Of a stretch of DNA of 64,000 nt, positions 11,757-25,400 are shown piece by piece. The notes below the pieces were generated by a model that was not told the origin of the DNA, did not search any database, and worked only from the letters and a program-made list of their open reading frames with translations. Position 1 is the stretch's first letter. Each line of letters begins with the position of its first letter. The stretch is from positions 5,270,001-5,334,000 of the forward strand of contig CM046004.1 in the NCBI GenBank assembly GCA_025175895.1. The letters run 5' to 3'. The stretch is from Wurfbainia villosa (lineage: Eukaryota > Streptophyta > Magnoliopsida > Zingiberales > Zingiberaceae). Position numbers and translations under genes: made by a program.

Positions 11757-14733
11757 TCAACATTCAGCCAGTAGACACTTTAACTTCTCTCGAAACTTGG
11801 AAACTTCGCTAGCATCTATAACCATGACCAGCCCCTTCTCCTTGTAGTTCTTCATCTGTAGTATAGAACAAACTTTAAGTACCAGAAAATTAAATCAAAC
11901 AAAATAATGTTGATGGATGGTGATTATAGGCATTCATGAGGAAAATAAATGAAACTCTAAAGTTGCTTATTTCTTTAGTTCTCGAGCTTTGCTCAATTGT
12001 GTATGCGCTTCAAGACCCTCCTTGATACCCTCGCACAAATAAGACTGTTCATTACCTTGGAGCGGACATCAAAAATATAACCTACTCACCAGGTCAAACT
12101 CTTAACGACAAACATAAGAATGACAAAAAGGTTTGAAAAGTTCTATGGCAGCCACAAACAACCCTTGCTGGAATAATTTACTGTCGACTCATGGCATCAA
12201 ATTGTATTTCAGATCTACACTTTTTTGCATTTCTGAACTTGAAGAAGGCATTCATCTAAATATGTTGCATTGAAATCTTTGTCTAGCATTATTTCATAGA
12301 TTTCCAAATTTAAATAAAAAATAAAATAATTAATCCAGTGTCCTTTTATTAGAACAATTTTCATTTGAGTTAAAATACTAATGTGAGTTGTGATAACAAA
12401 CTGTGTATTTTTTCCCCCCTTCGAAAGTCTCGACTTTTTTGGTCACTCTTTTTTTTACTCGAGTACCGTGACCTTTAACATAGAATGTCCTTATTAGGAG
12501 AGGCATGTAAAGGAAAACCATCCTGGGCATTTAAATTAGGAATGAACCTAAAGGCATGCTTCCTAGTTTCTTCTAGGACTTCATACTAAATTCTATGTAT
12601 GATATCCCATCTTATGTAATGTGGAACCCATATGAGAGTTTGAATTCAGACATTACTTTGATTGAAAGCTGCAGTTAGGGGTTGAAATGCAAGCCAAAAG
12701 GCCCAAGAGATTTTGAACCTTTGGGATGAGTTCAAGATGATATTTGTTTAGTCCAAGAAAGACAATTGGCCAAGCACAGATTCTCTGACCTGAAGTACAC
12801 ATAAGGTAAGAAAGCAAGGAATCAAGAACGGAAGGAATGGACAAGGAGGTGATGGAGGAATAAAACACCCAACCAGGTGACTTTTTAAATTTGAACGGAA
12901 GCAATTAACGTTTTCAATTCGAATAGAGTTAGATGATAAGACACTTAAAAAGACAGAGCAAAGTTTATTAAATTTGGTTTCCTTTGTCACAAATACATTG
13001 CATAATATTAACTGATTGCTAGATATCATAAGATAAAGTGAGAATGCCAATATGGAATAAAGAGTAGCATATATCCACCAAATGGCAATAAGTTTTTATA
13101 ACATTGAAAACATTTTCATATTGTTAACATATAAATGCTTAGTAAGAAATGAGTAATGGATCCATGCAAGGAAACACCAGGCATACCTCAGTGGGGGATG
13201 GCCTCACAGCACACAAAGCAAAAGTAAATGAAAGTGAGCTCAGCTGAAATCGAAAGAGAGAATGTGAGAGATTTTGGCAGTAAACTTTGTATTTAACTTA
13301 GTCCCATAGTACCTCTTGAAAAATCTCATCCTCTGGCTTGATATATATTATAGAGTCCATAAAATCAACATCACCCTTCGAGTTTGCCTTGCTTTGTTTG
13401 ATGGTTTTGCTCTGAGACTGTGAAAAAAAAAGAAGCTAAACTTCATTCTCGAACTGGCATGAGCGCAAATGTTAGCTATTGAGAAGATCTAAAAAAAAAA
13501 AATAGTGGTTTGTACACACTTGTGAGGCAACAATAACAATGACTGTAGCTGTTATTACTTCATGAGAAAAAGCACACTAATTGTTCTTTATCTTGGCTAC
13601 AATTATTGACGACCAACCACCAAAAATGATAATCAATCTTTAAGTTCGAAAATAAGGCAACCGTCTACCTCCAAAATTCTAGTAACCAACACATAATACT
13701 TGAAACAGAAGGAGTCCCTAAGCTCCTGCGTTGGCTGAAAGAAACAAGCAGAAGTATAAATAACAAAAAGACAAATGCAACTTTAAAGCTATCTCAAAAA
13801 ATGTACAGCAGTTTGTTGCTTAACCTCATCTTCAGTTGCCCATGCTATCTCATCAAACAATGCATCATACAATGGAGGCACTAACTGGTAGGGGCAGTTC
13901 ACAAAGCGTTGAGAAACTAAAAGGCCCACATCACCCGCTTGTTGTTGCAAATATGCCTTCAGCTTTTTCTTTGTCGCTTCCTCAGTACATGCTTCAAGCA
14001 AGAACTCTTTGAGTTCCTTAATGCATCTGTGATGCTGGGAGTAATAAAACTTCAGATTGCAGTACAAAAAATGAGCAAAGCAAAAGGTAACATAGGCCTA
14101 CTAAATATGACCTGGTATCTTTGCAGACTAAGAGCACTTATAACACCAAAAGGACCTGCATCATCATCATCTGCGTGTCCTACTTCATCTTGCTCATCCA
14201 ATTTGACAACTGTACCAACAGTCGTCTGCTCTAAGATTAAATCCACAAAGCCACTGAGGTCCCATGGCTTGTTGTCAAGGTAATTGTGAAGAAGGAGCTT
14301 CACCCCACTGAAATCCCCCAGCTTGGGGTCAAAGAACCCAAAATCTGCATGCACCATGTCAACCTTACCCAAACACAGACAATATTAAGTGTTAGCTCCA
14401 AATCATAATAAATTAGGATGTAAAACATGCGGAAGCAGTTCTCTTACTTCTTGTTCCTCGTCTTCATCTACTTCTTGCAATTTGACATGTTCAAGACATT
14501 TAGTAGGTTTCAGCTCAGGAATGGAGTCTTAGAAAATGAAACGATGTTAGAAGAAGAAATGGAAAAGACAAAGAGAGGGAAGAAGTGACAAAACCTGGTG
14601 ACTCAGTGAAGGCGGAATGCGAATAAGCAGGGGCAGAGCGGCTGAATAAAATAGTACGAGCAAAGGAAGAGAATCCAAGAAAAGGGCGGACAATTGGGAC
14701 ACCATGCCGCTTAGAAGGTCGTTGGTGGTTCAT
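11757..14733 (-). CDS. BCCIP: BCCIP / Bcp1 family protein (BRCA2- and CDKN1A-interacting protein homologue)
   Basis: The family is nuclear. Animal BCCIP binds BRCA2 and p21, and yeast Bcp1 chaperones ribosomal protein uL14/Rpl23 and aids nuclear export; plant copies are linked to DNA repair (family knowledge). Minus-strand exons: 14733-14595, 14527-14448, 14363-14112, 14034-13825, 13734-13669, 13417-13313, 13243-13187, 11855-11757; 335 aa, all junctions in phase with GT-AG introns. The N-terminus (MNHQRPSKRHG, then FSSFARTI) resembles plant BCCIP. Landmark segments are HADFGFFDPKLGDFSGVKLL, DLSGFVDLILEQTTVGTVVK, IKELKEFL, DVGLLVSQRFVNCP, PPLYDALFDEIAWATEDE, IIYIKPEDEIF and a last exon starting MKNYKEKGLVMVIDASEVSK. 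Length fits the family (about 300-330 aa). An in-frame ATG at 14757 would add eight residues; I prefer 14733 because the protein then starts as in Arabidopsis. The last intron is 1331 bp, the others 67-251 bp. Confidence 0.94.
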
Positions 14734-14884
14734 GTGTCTCCTGAACAGTGGAACCATAAGTTTTTCCTGAGTTGAGCACTAAATATCACTAAAAATTTTC
14801 AATACAAAATTTGCATACTTCTAGAGTCAAAATTTTATCACTCAAAATTTATTTGAATTAAGATATGACAATACAACAATAAAA

Positions 14885-16450
14885 ACAACAACAACAACAA
14901 TAACAACAAAGTCTTATTCCATTAGATGGAGTCGGCTATATGGATTCTTCTACTCCATTGGACTCTATCCCCTACAATAGCATCATCTATATTTAAATAA
15001 ATTTTATTTTATTGTTACTAACCAAGTTTTTTTTTCTTCCTCTTTCTCTTCCTCGTTTGATTGTATATTTGTCATCATTTCACATCGCATAACTGGAGCA
15101 TTTATTGGTTGTCTAAGTATATGTCCGTATCACCTTAAACGTGTCTATCGAAGCTTTCCTTCAATAGATGCAACACCGACTTTTTCTCTAATGTTCTCAT
15201 TTCTTATTCTGTCCATCCTCGCATGTCCGCACATCCACCTTAATATCCTCATCTCTGTAATACTCATCTTTTGCTCATGTGCTCAAGTCGTAGCCCAACA
15301 TTCAGCGTCATATAACATAGCAGGTCTAATCGTCTTAGAGACACTTTACGATCACATAAAATACCCAACGCTTTCCTCCATTTCAACCATCCTGCTTGTA
15401 TTCTATACAAGACGTCTCTCTTTCACTCCCTCCATCATCTTGCAAAAAATGATCATAAATATTTAAAGCTCTCAGTTCCAGATAACTCGTCATCTCCTAT
15501 CTTAACACTTGTCTCATTACGTCTAATATTACTAAACTTAAATTCCATATATTTTGTCTTTTACTCTACTAAGCCTAAAACCTTTCACTTCTAGTGTTTC
15601 CCGTCAAAATTCTAGTTTAGCATTTACTCTTTCACGTGTCTCATCTACCAAAACAATATCATCTGCAAACAACATACACCATGATACTGTGTCTTGAATG
15701 TGTTCTGTAAGTTCGTCCATGATTAGTGTAAGAAGATAGACACTTAAAGTTGACCCTTGATATAACTCTATCTTTATTGAAAATGCTTCAGTTAATCCAC
15801 CTGAAGTCTTCACTCTGATTGTTTCTTCCTCGTATATATATTTAATTAGTTCAATATATGTTACACTAACACCTCTTTTTTCTAAAATTCTCCACATAAT
15901 TTCTCTTGGAACTCTATCATAAACTTTTTCTAAGTCAATGAATACCATGTGCGGATCCTACTTTTGCTCTCAATACTTTTCAATTAGTTGTCTGAGAAGA
16001 TGTATAACTTATATTGTCGACCTTTCTAGCATGAATCCAAATTGATGTTCGAGAACCATGATCTCCTTCCTTAATCTTTTTTCTATTACTCTTTCCCAAA
16101 GTTTCATAGTATAACTCATTAGCTTAATACTCTTATAGTTTTCACAAGTTTGTATGTCTCCCTTATTCTTATATAAAGGAATTAGAATACTTGCCCTCTA
16201 TTGATCAAGCATCCTTTTTGTTTACAATATCATGTTAAATAATTTTGTAAGTCATTTAATACCTTGTTTCCCTAGATACTTCTATACCTCTATTAGAATA
16301 TCATCTGGTCCAACTGTTTTTCCATTTTGCATTCCATTTAAAGCTTGTTTTACTACTGGAATTTGAATTTTACGATAAAAATTTAAATTTCTATGCTCAT
16401 TTGACCTACTTAAATTACCTGAATTAATTTGGTCTCCTAAACCTTCATTA
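14885..16450 (-). mobile_element. Decayed LINE (RTE-like non-LTR retrotransposon), 3' part
   Basis: Reverse transcriptase remnants on the minus strand. The best frame, 15948-15604, has FIDLEKVYDRVPREIMW, a degenerate LYQGSTLS motif (usually LHQGSALSP), the LIMDELTEHIQD block and the catalytic LFADDIVLVDET box. Upstream (about 16440-15950) frameshifted pieces read GMQNGKTVGPDDI, KNKGDIQTCENYKSIKLM and EHQFGFMLER. Downstream (about 15600-15020) come pieces such as RMRILRWMCGHAR and KVGVASIEGKLR. The element ends with a TTG-type repeat tail (plus-strand CAA/CAACAA, 14885-14912), typical of such LINEs. Stops and frameshifts make it non-functional. I could not define a target duplication. Confidence 0.85.
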
Positions 16451-16489
16451 ATTAAGATATGACAATAATGGAACTAAAAAATATATCAA

Positions 16490-16490
<1 letters not shown>

Positions 16491-16528
<38 letters not shown>

Positions 16529-16529
16529 T
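16491..16529. repeat. (TA)n(CA)n compound microsatellite
   Basis: A TA run passes directly into a CA run just left of the LTR-like sequence. Confidence 0.85.
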
Positions 16530-17527
16530 AATTTTTCTCTAAACTACTATGTCCAAAAAATTTTATGACAGATTAAAATTAAAGAGTATTATTTACAAAT
16601 TTAAAACAAAGAAGTGAGAAAGAAAAAGGAACTATTTTGCAAACTTAGGATTGGAACCTAGAGTGTCACACCCTACCGAGGTCAATCTACAAAAAGACAA
16701 ACTTTCCTTGACACACCTGATGTAGAGCTGAGTCAGAGATAGAAATCTATATTTCAATCGAGAAACAACAATCGCCCCTGAACATATAGAGCAACCAACT
16801 CAATAGGTAACCTGAAACTAGACACGACATAGGGAAAGTGGGTGCAAATGTGCAAAGTAGATAAAAGGGGAACATAAACATAGGAATAAGATAAGCTTTA
16901 TTGACAGCAAGGTTCGCAAAAGTATATCATAATCATCAATTAGATGATGAAATGAAAATAGATAAAACTGCAAAGTCCTATGTTATTATTAATATGCAAC
17001 AACTACAGCAGAAACTAAAAACAATGGAATGACTAACTCTAAGAGCCCTGCATAAACAAAAAGACCACTATCCAAATAAAATTTTCTATTGCAATCCACC
17101 AATCAATAAACGTGTTTGACCTTATCTAATGGACATGAGCCCCTGCACTCTCTCATGTTGTAGTAGAAAGTGGTGTTTGCATGGCCTCTAACACATGCAC
17201 AACTACCGAAGGTAGTCCGAGCACATTATGTCCAACATATTACTTGGCCAACGCGCTATCGAGGTGAAAAGATCGATATAACTGCTAAATGGTCAAGTGG
17301 TCAATTTAATGGGTCAAAGGCCTTGTCCACAGTAAAATCAACATGAAACTAAAACCTCAACCACAATAGTTGTCATCCAATAAAAACCCAGATTCTGTGA
17401 TAGTGAGTATAAAACTCAGCGATAGAAAATAGATAGTGCATAAACAACATATAAGAATTCCAAAAGATATACAATCTCACAAGCAATAATAAATCATCCA
17501 TAATGGTCTAGTAATAAACAAATAGGT

Positions 17528-17643
17528 AGACTAACCTGAACCATCCAATACAGAATCATAATGATAATCAAATGTTATATACCAACCTGATTCATCCAAT
17601 GCAGTATCATAATGATAATCGAATGCATATAACCAACCTGATC
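17528..17643. repeat. About 51-bp tandem repeat, 2.3 copies
   Basis: The unit runs CATCCAATRCAGWATCATAA...TAACCAACCTG and is repeated with a few substitutions. It is probably part of the LTR-like sequence around it. Confidence 0.75.
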
Positions 17644-17924
17644 CACTAGATATAATGAATAAAACTAACAAGGTTCCACACCGGTCATACTCATAGCCAA
17701 ATGCACCACATATAGCAGTATATAACATGCAAATTGTATGTATGATGATGTACAAATATATGCAACAATCATATGTAACATATCACAAGCACATGCAATA
17801 TGCATCACACAAATATATACGCCACCACATATGGCAATGTGTATGCATGGTCACTGCTTGCGCACCCCGCTCGCTACCACGACCCCGTGTGGCCTAAGTG
17901 GCACGACATGACAACTGTCCCAAC

Positions 17925-18165
17925 TCCAGCTACCACTACTCTTGAGTGACCGAATGGACAGTATGCGTAAGTAGCTATCTAGCTATATACAAGGAGTCTC
18001 TGCTGCTAGCTACTCCAGCTACCACTAACCAAGAGTGGCAGAGTGCTACACGACAGGATAAGCTGCACGCAACTCCAGCTACCACTATCCCACAGTGATC
18101 GAGTGTTACAGTACAACCGCCCACAACTCCCACAACCACTACCCCGAGTAGTCGGGTGGGCCAAT
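17925..18165. repeat. Imperfect tandem array of an ACTCCAGCTACCACTA-headed unit, about 4 copies
   Basis: Each unit begins ACTCCAGCTACCACTA (last copy ACTCCCACAACCACTA), continues with a GAGTGNCYGAGTG-like segment and is about 50-75 bp long. It lies inside the LTR-like sequence. Confidence 0.7.
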
Positions 18166-18978
18166 ATGACTGACGACTCTCTCATCCACAAGGAAGATAT
18201 AGCCAACAACATGCATGTAATGCAATAATAAATCCTCCATGCACGTAAACCCACAACACACTCTCTATCTCACAGAGAGTCATATACAATGACATATACA
18301 CATATCATGCTAGGACCTCCAGTCCATAAACAAAACTCCACTGACAACCCACTCAACCATTCACGATAGTCATAGTCGATAGGAGATGCTCAATACAAGG
18401 TCATGCAATAAGGCATCCACGTCTACAGTAATAATCATCACAAACCCTAGTGATATAACATGATGACCAATCATGGACTATAACTATACCCTGCTACATG
18501 CACTTATGCAACAAGATGCATACATAATCATATCCACATAACTAACCATCACAATAATGATGCAACAATAACAGTATCACAGATAGATATATTATTCACA
18601 ATAGAATAACAAGACTGTATAGATGTCAACCAGATTATCTTCAAGCATAGATAAAATAGAGTGGAGTCAAAATAGTTTCATCTAACCATAAAAGAATTCA
18701 TGCACTTAAGATCAAAGATCTATGGAAACAAAGTCAGAACTACCCACCTGCTATGAAGATTTATCTGAGAATCTCCACGTCCAAAAGACTATCCTGAATT
18801 GAGGTCCTGCACAAAACAAATATTACCAGATTATATTGTCAATTCTAATATTAGAATCAAAACCTAATCAAGTAAGCTATCCCTTTAACCGATCTATTCA
18901 TTCCCTTCATTCCATATACTCAATAATAAAGATAAATCTCCATTTCAATTTATTAATCTAATCATACATTAATTTAAC

Positions 18979-18997
18979 CCCCCCCCCCCCCCCCCAA
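18979..18997. repeat. Poly-C run
   Basis: About 18 consecutive C residues; its length is likely to be unreliable in any assembly. Confidence 0.9.
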
Positions 18998-19830
18998 CAG
19001 TTCATCAATTACTGATCAATTCCCCATAATTAATCGAGTTCAATCCAAACGATATACTCAAGTCCAATCCCAAATCAATCCACTGCATAACCAACAATAA
19101 TCTAAAATCTACTACCAATCCATCATCACAGCACCTGCCCTTTTTTTCTTCCGGCGGCAGCAATGACAACACAGCCCTCTTCACCCTCTCCTTTTGATCT
19201 GATAGTGAAGAACAGTGGTGGCGGTTTTAGAATCTCAGAGTTCCAGAAACGAGCTGCCGTGGAGGGTGTGGAAGAAGTCGACGACGAACTGGCTCGAGGC
19301 ACCGGCGATGGGAGGTGGCACAGATCAGCGGCTGCAGTGAATGAAGAGCAGGGAAGAGCTCACTGCAGTGGAGAAAAACATGGAGAAAAAGACCATTGAA
19401 CACATACTCAGAATCTCCGATCGATAGACCGCCAGATTGTGAAGCGATGACAATCCAACCCGAAGCCCGACACGGAGAGAACAAAGCACACACAATGAGA
19501 GGTAAAAGGAATCGAAGACAAGGACAACAGCTGCTAGGGAAGAGGTCGGCGACGGCGGCGATCAGCCCCGGCAACGACGTCGTCAAGCTGAGCTCCCCTG
19601 AAGAGGTCGGCTACGGAGAAGACGCAGCGAGGAAAGAAAATGGATGAGAAAGGAATCGGATCGGGAAGTAAGGTAGGCTCCTATGTAAGAAAACTTAGGG
19701 TTCGGTTCAATTATCCCTTAATAAATCCTCCATTAAGCCCTTTATAAAGCCTACTTGATCTTTTCTTATAAACAACCATATGATCTAAATCTCAAAAAAA
19801 AATCTCAAAAATTCTTTAAGATAATTTCTG

Positions 19831-21733
19831 ATTTATAAGTATTATTTCATTTTACGATATTATACTTAAAATTATGAAAATTTTAATGGTCTGGCGAAAC
19901 AATAAAAAAAAAGTATTTTTAATGATGAAAAATTATATTTTTATAAAATTTAGGTCATTTTATGATCAAATTTTGAACCTGAACAAAGGTTTTTTTAGGA
20001 TTGCCTCTGAAAAAACTATATAATATTCTAGGAGAAGAAATCTATCATCAAATCTCATGTCGATAAATCATTAAAATTTAATATTATGAATAAAGAAAGT
20101 AGTATAAATATAAAGACAACAAAACAACTCAGAAAGATAGAACACATACAAATAGAACAGCAAAATAAATTGGAGCTCTTCATAAGGTGTATACCGAGTC
20201 AAACGCCCGAGATAATATGTTTTGTATAACTATCTAAGACCATCCTTAGGCCAACTCAAAGCTTGGAGTTACTACGTTATTCAAAACTCACAATTAAGAC
20301 AACTCAAAAGTCAATTCTCATTCAACAAATTAATTTATCTATTTGACAAAATTATCCTCAAGCATAACCTCAAGCCAATCAATTATAAATCGGAATTAAT
20401 CATCCAAACCAAAGCTCTCTCATTATTCCCCCACCTAGTCTCATCATAGTCAATCATTTAAGAATAATAAATGACTGTCCCTAAGAATCAACATTCACAC
20501 TGTTACGTTTTGAATAATCCTCCACTTGTAATTCATGTTGATCAGTTCTCATCAATAACACTTCTAATTTTCAACAAAAAATCATCTCATTAGTATTTTT
20601 GATTACCTCTGGAACGTCAATCACCTCTACAGTGAAATACAAATTAATATCATTCTCATCAACCTCAAGTCTATGCCATTAAGATTAAATTGTTGCTTTT
20701 CGACATCATCAATCACACCTACACCTACAAACATGATTATTACAAATTAATGTCTATTCTCTTGTCGCACTAGTTCTGAGTTAGACAATATGCTTTCCGT
20801 GATTTACCTCATTCGTATTAATTGTGAAATCGATTGACGAAAGCACTAAAGATGAGTGAATCATCTTTTGCACTAACGATTATTATATATGTCACCCATA
20901 ATATATTACATAACAACGAAAAATAAGAGTCTACACTACCTCAATCCAAAGAAACACTTTCCAAAGCAAAAAATCTCAATCAATCCTCAATCGATTGCTT
21001 TGAGAAACAATTTGGTGTCCAAGCAGATGTAATGATAGCTTTGACAACCAGTTGCAATGGTTGTATGAGAAGCACAACCAAACAACAAGTGTAATAACAC
21101 AAATTCCAAAGGCTACAGGCAACGACTGCAACTGCACATGCAACCAAAAATACATAGGAGCGGTCGGTGCTCCCGATGTCTCCCCGTTACTCCTTCAGAG
21201 AATAAGCGATCAGCAACCGAACAAGTTGTGACGGCGGACGATCGAGAGGAAGTGTGTGGGAAGGGCGGGACAACACTCTGCTATCTAGAGATTATCGAAC
21301 GCAGAGCCGACCTTAGGAGTGCTAGTATTTAATTTTTAAATTTTTCAATAGAGAATGTATCTAATTTCTAAAATTTGCTCAAGATCCTTAATTTAAATTC
21401 CAAAACCGGTTCTAATTGAACGGAATGAAGAGGGGGGAGGCAGAGCAACGCCGTGAAAAAGTATATTTTAATTAAAACTATATTTTAAATCAATATGATA
21501 TTTAGTGATATATTTATAAAACCTTCTTTCCTCTCTTGTACTCTTATCGTTCGAATTTCAATTTTCCAAAGTAAAGCCTTAAAAAGAAAGGCTTAGGGTT
21601 TGAGGAGGAGTTTCAGTAAGTATCAAAATATTAACGTTATTGACATAGATCAAAAAAGGGTCGAGCGAATGTCTTCTTCGCCGAGACGCCAATGGACTAG
21701 AAAAGGAAAAACCATTGACCGCCAATTTTCCTG
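19831..21733. other. AT-rich DNA without genes, upstream of the kinase gene
   Basis: No recognisable coding sequence or repeat boundary. Short open frames (for example 20222-20449 and 21138-21332) resemble nothing known. A GC-richer patch at 21.15-21.30 kb looks like the GC-richer patch in the LTR-like region to the left, so mobile DNA may continue to here. The right end must include the kinase promoter. Confidence 0.4.
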
Positions 21734-21757
21734 ATGGGCATGGGCATGGGCATGGGC
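21733..21757. repeat. (GGGCAT)4 hexanucleotide repeat
   Basis: Four tandem copies of GGGCAT in the upstream or leader region of the kinase gene. Confidence 0.85.
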
Positions 21758-22418
21758 ATCCGTTTTATTGTCGGGTCCAGAGGGATTGGGCAGCTTAACT
21801 AGATCCGATCGCATGCGGGCATCGCCGGAAACATCCACACTCTTGTACCCTTCTCGTACCCTTATCGCGTTACCATTCCTAGACCCGAGACTGCGAAGCG
21901 GGTCCAACAGAAATAATGGCAGGCGGCAGCGGGTCGAGTGGCCTGGGTCCATTTCCCCCGCACGATCCCCCTCATCTCTGCGGTCAACGGTCGTAGCAGC
22001 TTACCCGATTCGGATCTTTCCCGGACCGCTAGGAGATCCTCCAAAGCTGAACCTGGTAGATAGATTTCACAATCACGGGTTGAACTTTTGGAGAGCACGA
22101 AGAGCGGAGTTCGTTATGAGGCGACAAAACCCGATCCGCAAATCTTCCAGCTGCCTTTGCGTGCCTGCCCCCTTTTGGGGTTGCTTTCCGCCGTCCCTCG
22201 GCTCGTACGGATCACAACCCGGCGCCCGTCGCCTCGTCAGCTCTCGACGTTTCCCACCGCGCTTCGCTTATCTCTCGTTCTCTCCCACACGCTCTCGATC
22301 GGACGGCTTCCACGCATCGTCTTCTTGTCTGCATCCTTCGGCGTTGGCTGGACTTCTTCTTTTGAAAGCGGCGGTCAACGGGGGTGCAAAGCGGGCGTTG
22401 GTGGCCGATCGGGGAAGG

Positions 22419-25400
22419 ATGGGGAGGAACGGGAGCTTGAGGCGGAGCTACTCGGCATCGTCAAACGACTACAAACTGCTTGAGGAAGTCGGGTACGGGG
22501 CCAGTGCGACTGTCTACCGGGCGATTTACCTCCCCTCCAACGAGGTCGTCGCTGTCAAGCGCCTGGATCTCGATCGATGCAACAGTAACCTCGTGAGTTA
22601 GCACCTCTCCTTCTTTATCAGGTTCGACTTTTGTTTCTCGCCGAGGTCCAGTACCAGCAATTGGTTCTCATGAGAAGTTTGGATCGAGGCAATTGGGAAG
22701 GTCGCTTTTGGAAATCTGAGATACTATTGAAATTTTGTAACTTTTTTGCTCGCCAACGTTCATTCTTGATTTTCTAGATGGTATTGCACGAGGACTGTAC
22801 ACTTCCTAAAAAGTGCAACTAGCGCATAGAGAGCTGGTAGTTGAATATTTGAAGATATTTAGTGAAGTAGTAACGAATTTCCATGTTCATGACTTGTTTT
22901 GATCGATGCTTTTGCTTTCTTAGTTTGATACGGACCATATACTGTAGGAAACATTTTTAGGGCCTGTTGCTCTGAATTCGCTTGAATCTAGTCAACTTGT
23001 GACATTTAAATTAAAAATTTGTATGTTTGTTTCTGTTTGGAAGTTAATTTTGCTGGATGGATGTCTACCATTTATCATTTGCAACTATTGTGTGTTCTTG
23101 AGCAAATATCCTTAACATCTGAAATTATTTTGTTTCCAGTGACCAGGTCATGTTTAAGATGCATGTTACATGATTTGAATCACTATAATTACGGTTTCCT
23201 CTTCTTCTTGCCTACCATGTCATAGGTACCTTATTCTTCTTGGATGAATAACTCTCTGAGTCTAAACAATTTACTTATGGAAAATACTAGGTGCTAAGTA
23301 GGATGGTGCCGTAGGCATCTATACTCAACTAGGAGGACATAATGGAGTAATAGGCATTGATAATGTTTCTAAGTTAATTCTGTTTGGTTATTGATACCTA
23401 CATTGCTGTCCATTTTTTTCCATCAAACTATACTTAACCTACCCTATATTTATTGTGATATTCTCTTTATTCAATCCTCTGCTGTGGGGTCCTTGGATTT
23501 AGCTTCTTTGATCATTATTTGACTATCCAAATTTCCTCAGTTGCCTATTGTTACAATTAATAATATGATGGTATTCTTGAAGCATGTATCTTAGTTGGGG
23601 CTGGCAATTTTGATATTAGCATGCCTCATAAAAATTTGAGGGAGAACATTTGAAGTTGCAATTTAGAATTCCCAAACTGAGAGAACGAGTGAGAGAAAGA
23701 AGGTGGGGTGGGGGGTGTTCCTCCAATGAAGAACTTACGAGGAGTATCATGCATTGAATTGTTCGTTTGTGAATTCAGATAATTACCATCTCCATATCAT
23801 AAATTTTAAAGGTGTATCCGGTAAAACCTGAATTATGTCACAATCTGTAGTATATCTTTATCCAACAAATCTATAAGCTGTAAGACCATAGTTACTAGAC
23901 TAAATCATGCTTAAATAGATTCTTGGCTATCCTAAGGTGCTGTTACATTATTTCATATCTGAAAAAATGTGTTCCTATGAATCACACTTATTTCTGTATG
24001 AGAAGATGCCACCATAGCTTTTGTTTATTTATTTATTTCTAAATAACATTTCAAATGCATACTTTTTTATTTCCTCTAATAGATTTATCCTTGTTCTGGT
24101 TTTTTACATTTGGTCAATCTCTTTCCCTTAGGATAAACAGAACATATGCTATGAATGTTATGGACACAGAATTCAAAAAAAATTCTAAGAAAACTACCAG
24201 CCCGATCCTTTATTTCTTCCTATGTTTGAAGTGAGATTCTACTGTTGGTACAATCAACTAGCATTCACATTATTCCATCTGCCATCATGATTTTTAGTTA
24301 CCATCGTGTTAGAGAAAGAGAAGAAAAGGGCAGTGTTCTTCTGGGTATAAAAGATGGTTACTTTCTTTATAACAAGCCACTCCATTTAATACATCTATGA
24401 TATTGATCATATGTTACCATCATTGTAGTTATGAATTTCTATGGTACAGAACAGATTCTGGAATATCTACTTTTTTCTCTCCAAAGTTCTTTTTTTTTCT
24501 TTGCCATACTGAATTTGAGGAGGCTTACTGTATTATATTAGGAAATATTCATGTAAATTCTGGTATGCTTCTTTGTGTTGTTGTAATGGTGAAGCTACTT
24601 TATCTAGGATGACATACGAAGGGAAGCCCAAACAATGAGCTTAATAGACCATCCAAATGTAATAAGAGCATGTTGTTCGTTTGTTGTTGAGCAATACCTT
24701 TGGGTTGTTATGCCATTCATGGCTGGAGGCTCGTGCTTGCATCTGATGAAGATTGCCTATTCAGATGGATTTGAAGAACCTGTCATATGTTCAATACTTA
24801 AAGAAACACTAAAGGCTTTAGAGTACCTTCATCAACATGGGCATATACATCGTGATGTCAAGGTTGCTTTTATGCTGGATTCTTTCAGAAATTATACATG
24901 ACTTTTTCCTTTCTTAAAAAGTGAATTTGGCTACAGGCTGGGAATATCCTCCTTGATAATTCTGGCGTGGTGAAACTTGGAGACTTTGGTGTTTCTGCTT
25001 GCATGTTTGATAAAGGTGACAGACAACGTTCAAGAAATACTTTTGTAGGAACACCATGCTGGTGAGAAACCAAATTTAAATTTATTGCATGTATTTAATG
25101 TTAGTAATTGTTTTCTAAGTAATTCTTAGATACTAGCAAAAGTTTTGATTAGATTCTTTTGTATAGGATGGCTCCAGAGGTGTTACAGCCAGGAAGTGGG
25201 TATGATTTTAAGTAAGTAATATATCGAGATAAACATTTGCACATTGCACATTTTGTACCTATTTGTATAGTTAGGGGCTTACTTATAATTAGGGAAAAAT
25301 GCAGAGATGTATGTGCAAAGTTACAATAGGGTGACATATATAACCCGAAGATCTCCAGGAAAGTTCACCCTAATAATTTCCCCCCCAAATAACATAATAT

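Larger units (their letters stand above)
16664..19830 (+). mobile_element. LTR-like sequence, possibly Ty3/gypsy chromovirus (Tekay/Del type) LTR
   Basis: It starts TGTCACACCCTACCGAGG, the style of plus-strand LTR starts in Tekay/Del chromoviruses. It continues with long AT-rich DNA, internal imperfect tandem arrays (17.53 and 17.93 kb), a poly-C run and a GC-richer part with short meaningless open frames (19.16-19.65 kb). No gag or pol is seen nearby, so it is either a solo LTR or a truncated one. The right boundary is uncertain: I found no matching CA end with a TAGAG duplication. The assignment rests on pattern resemblance only. Confidence 0.35.

Noticed and set aside
15604..15948. A 114-aa reverse transcriptase frame as a host gene
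   Set aside because: It is a piece of a decayed LINE with stops and frameshifts on both sides.
22088..22483. A 131-aa frame overlapping the kinase start region in another frame
   Set aside because: GC-rich shadow; no family resemblance, and it ends inside kinase exon 1.
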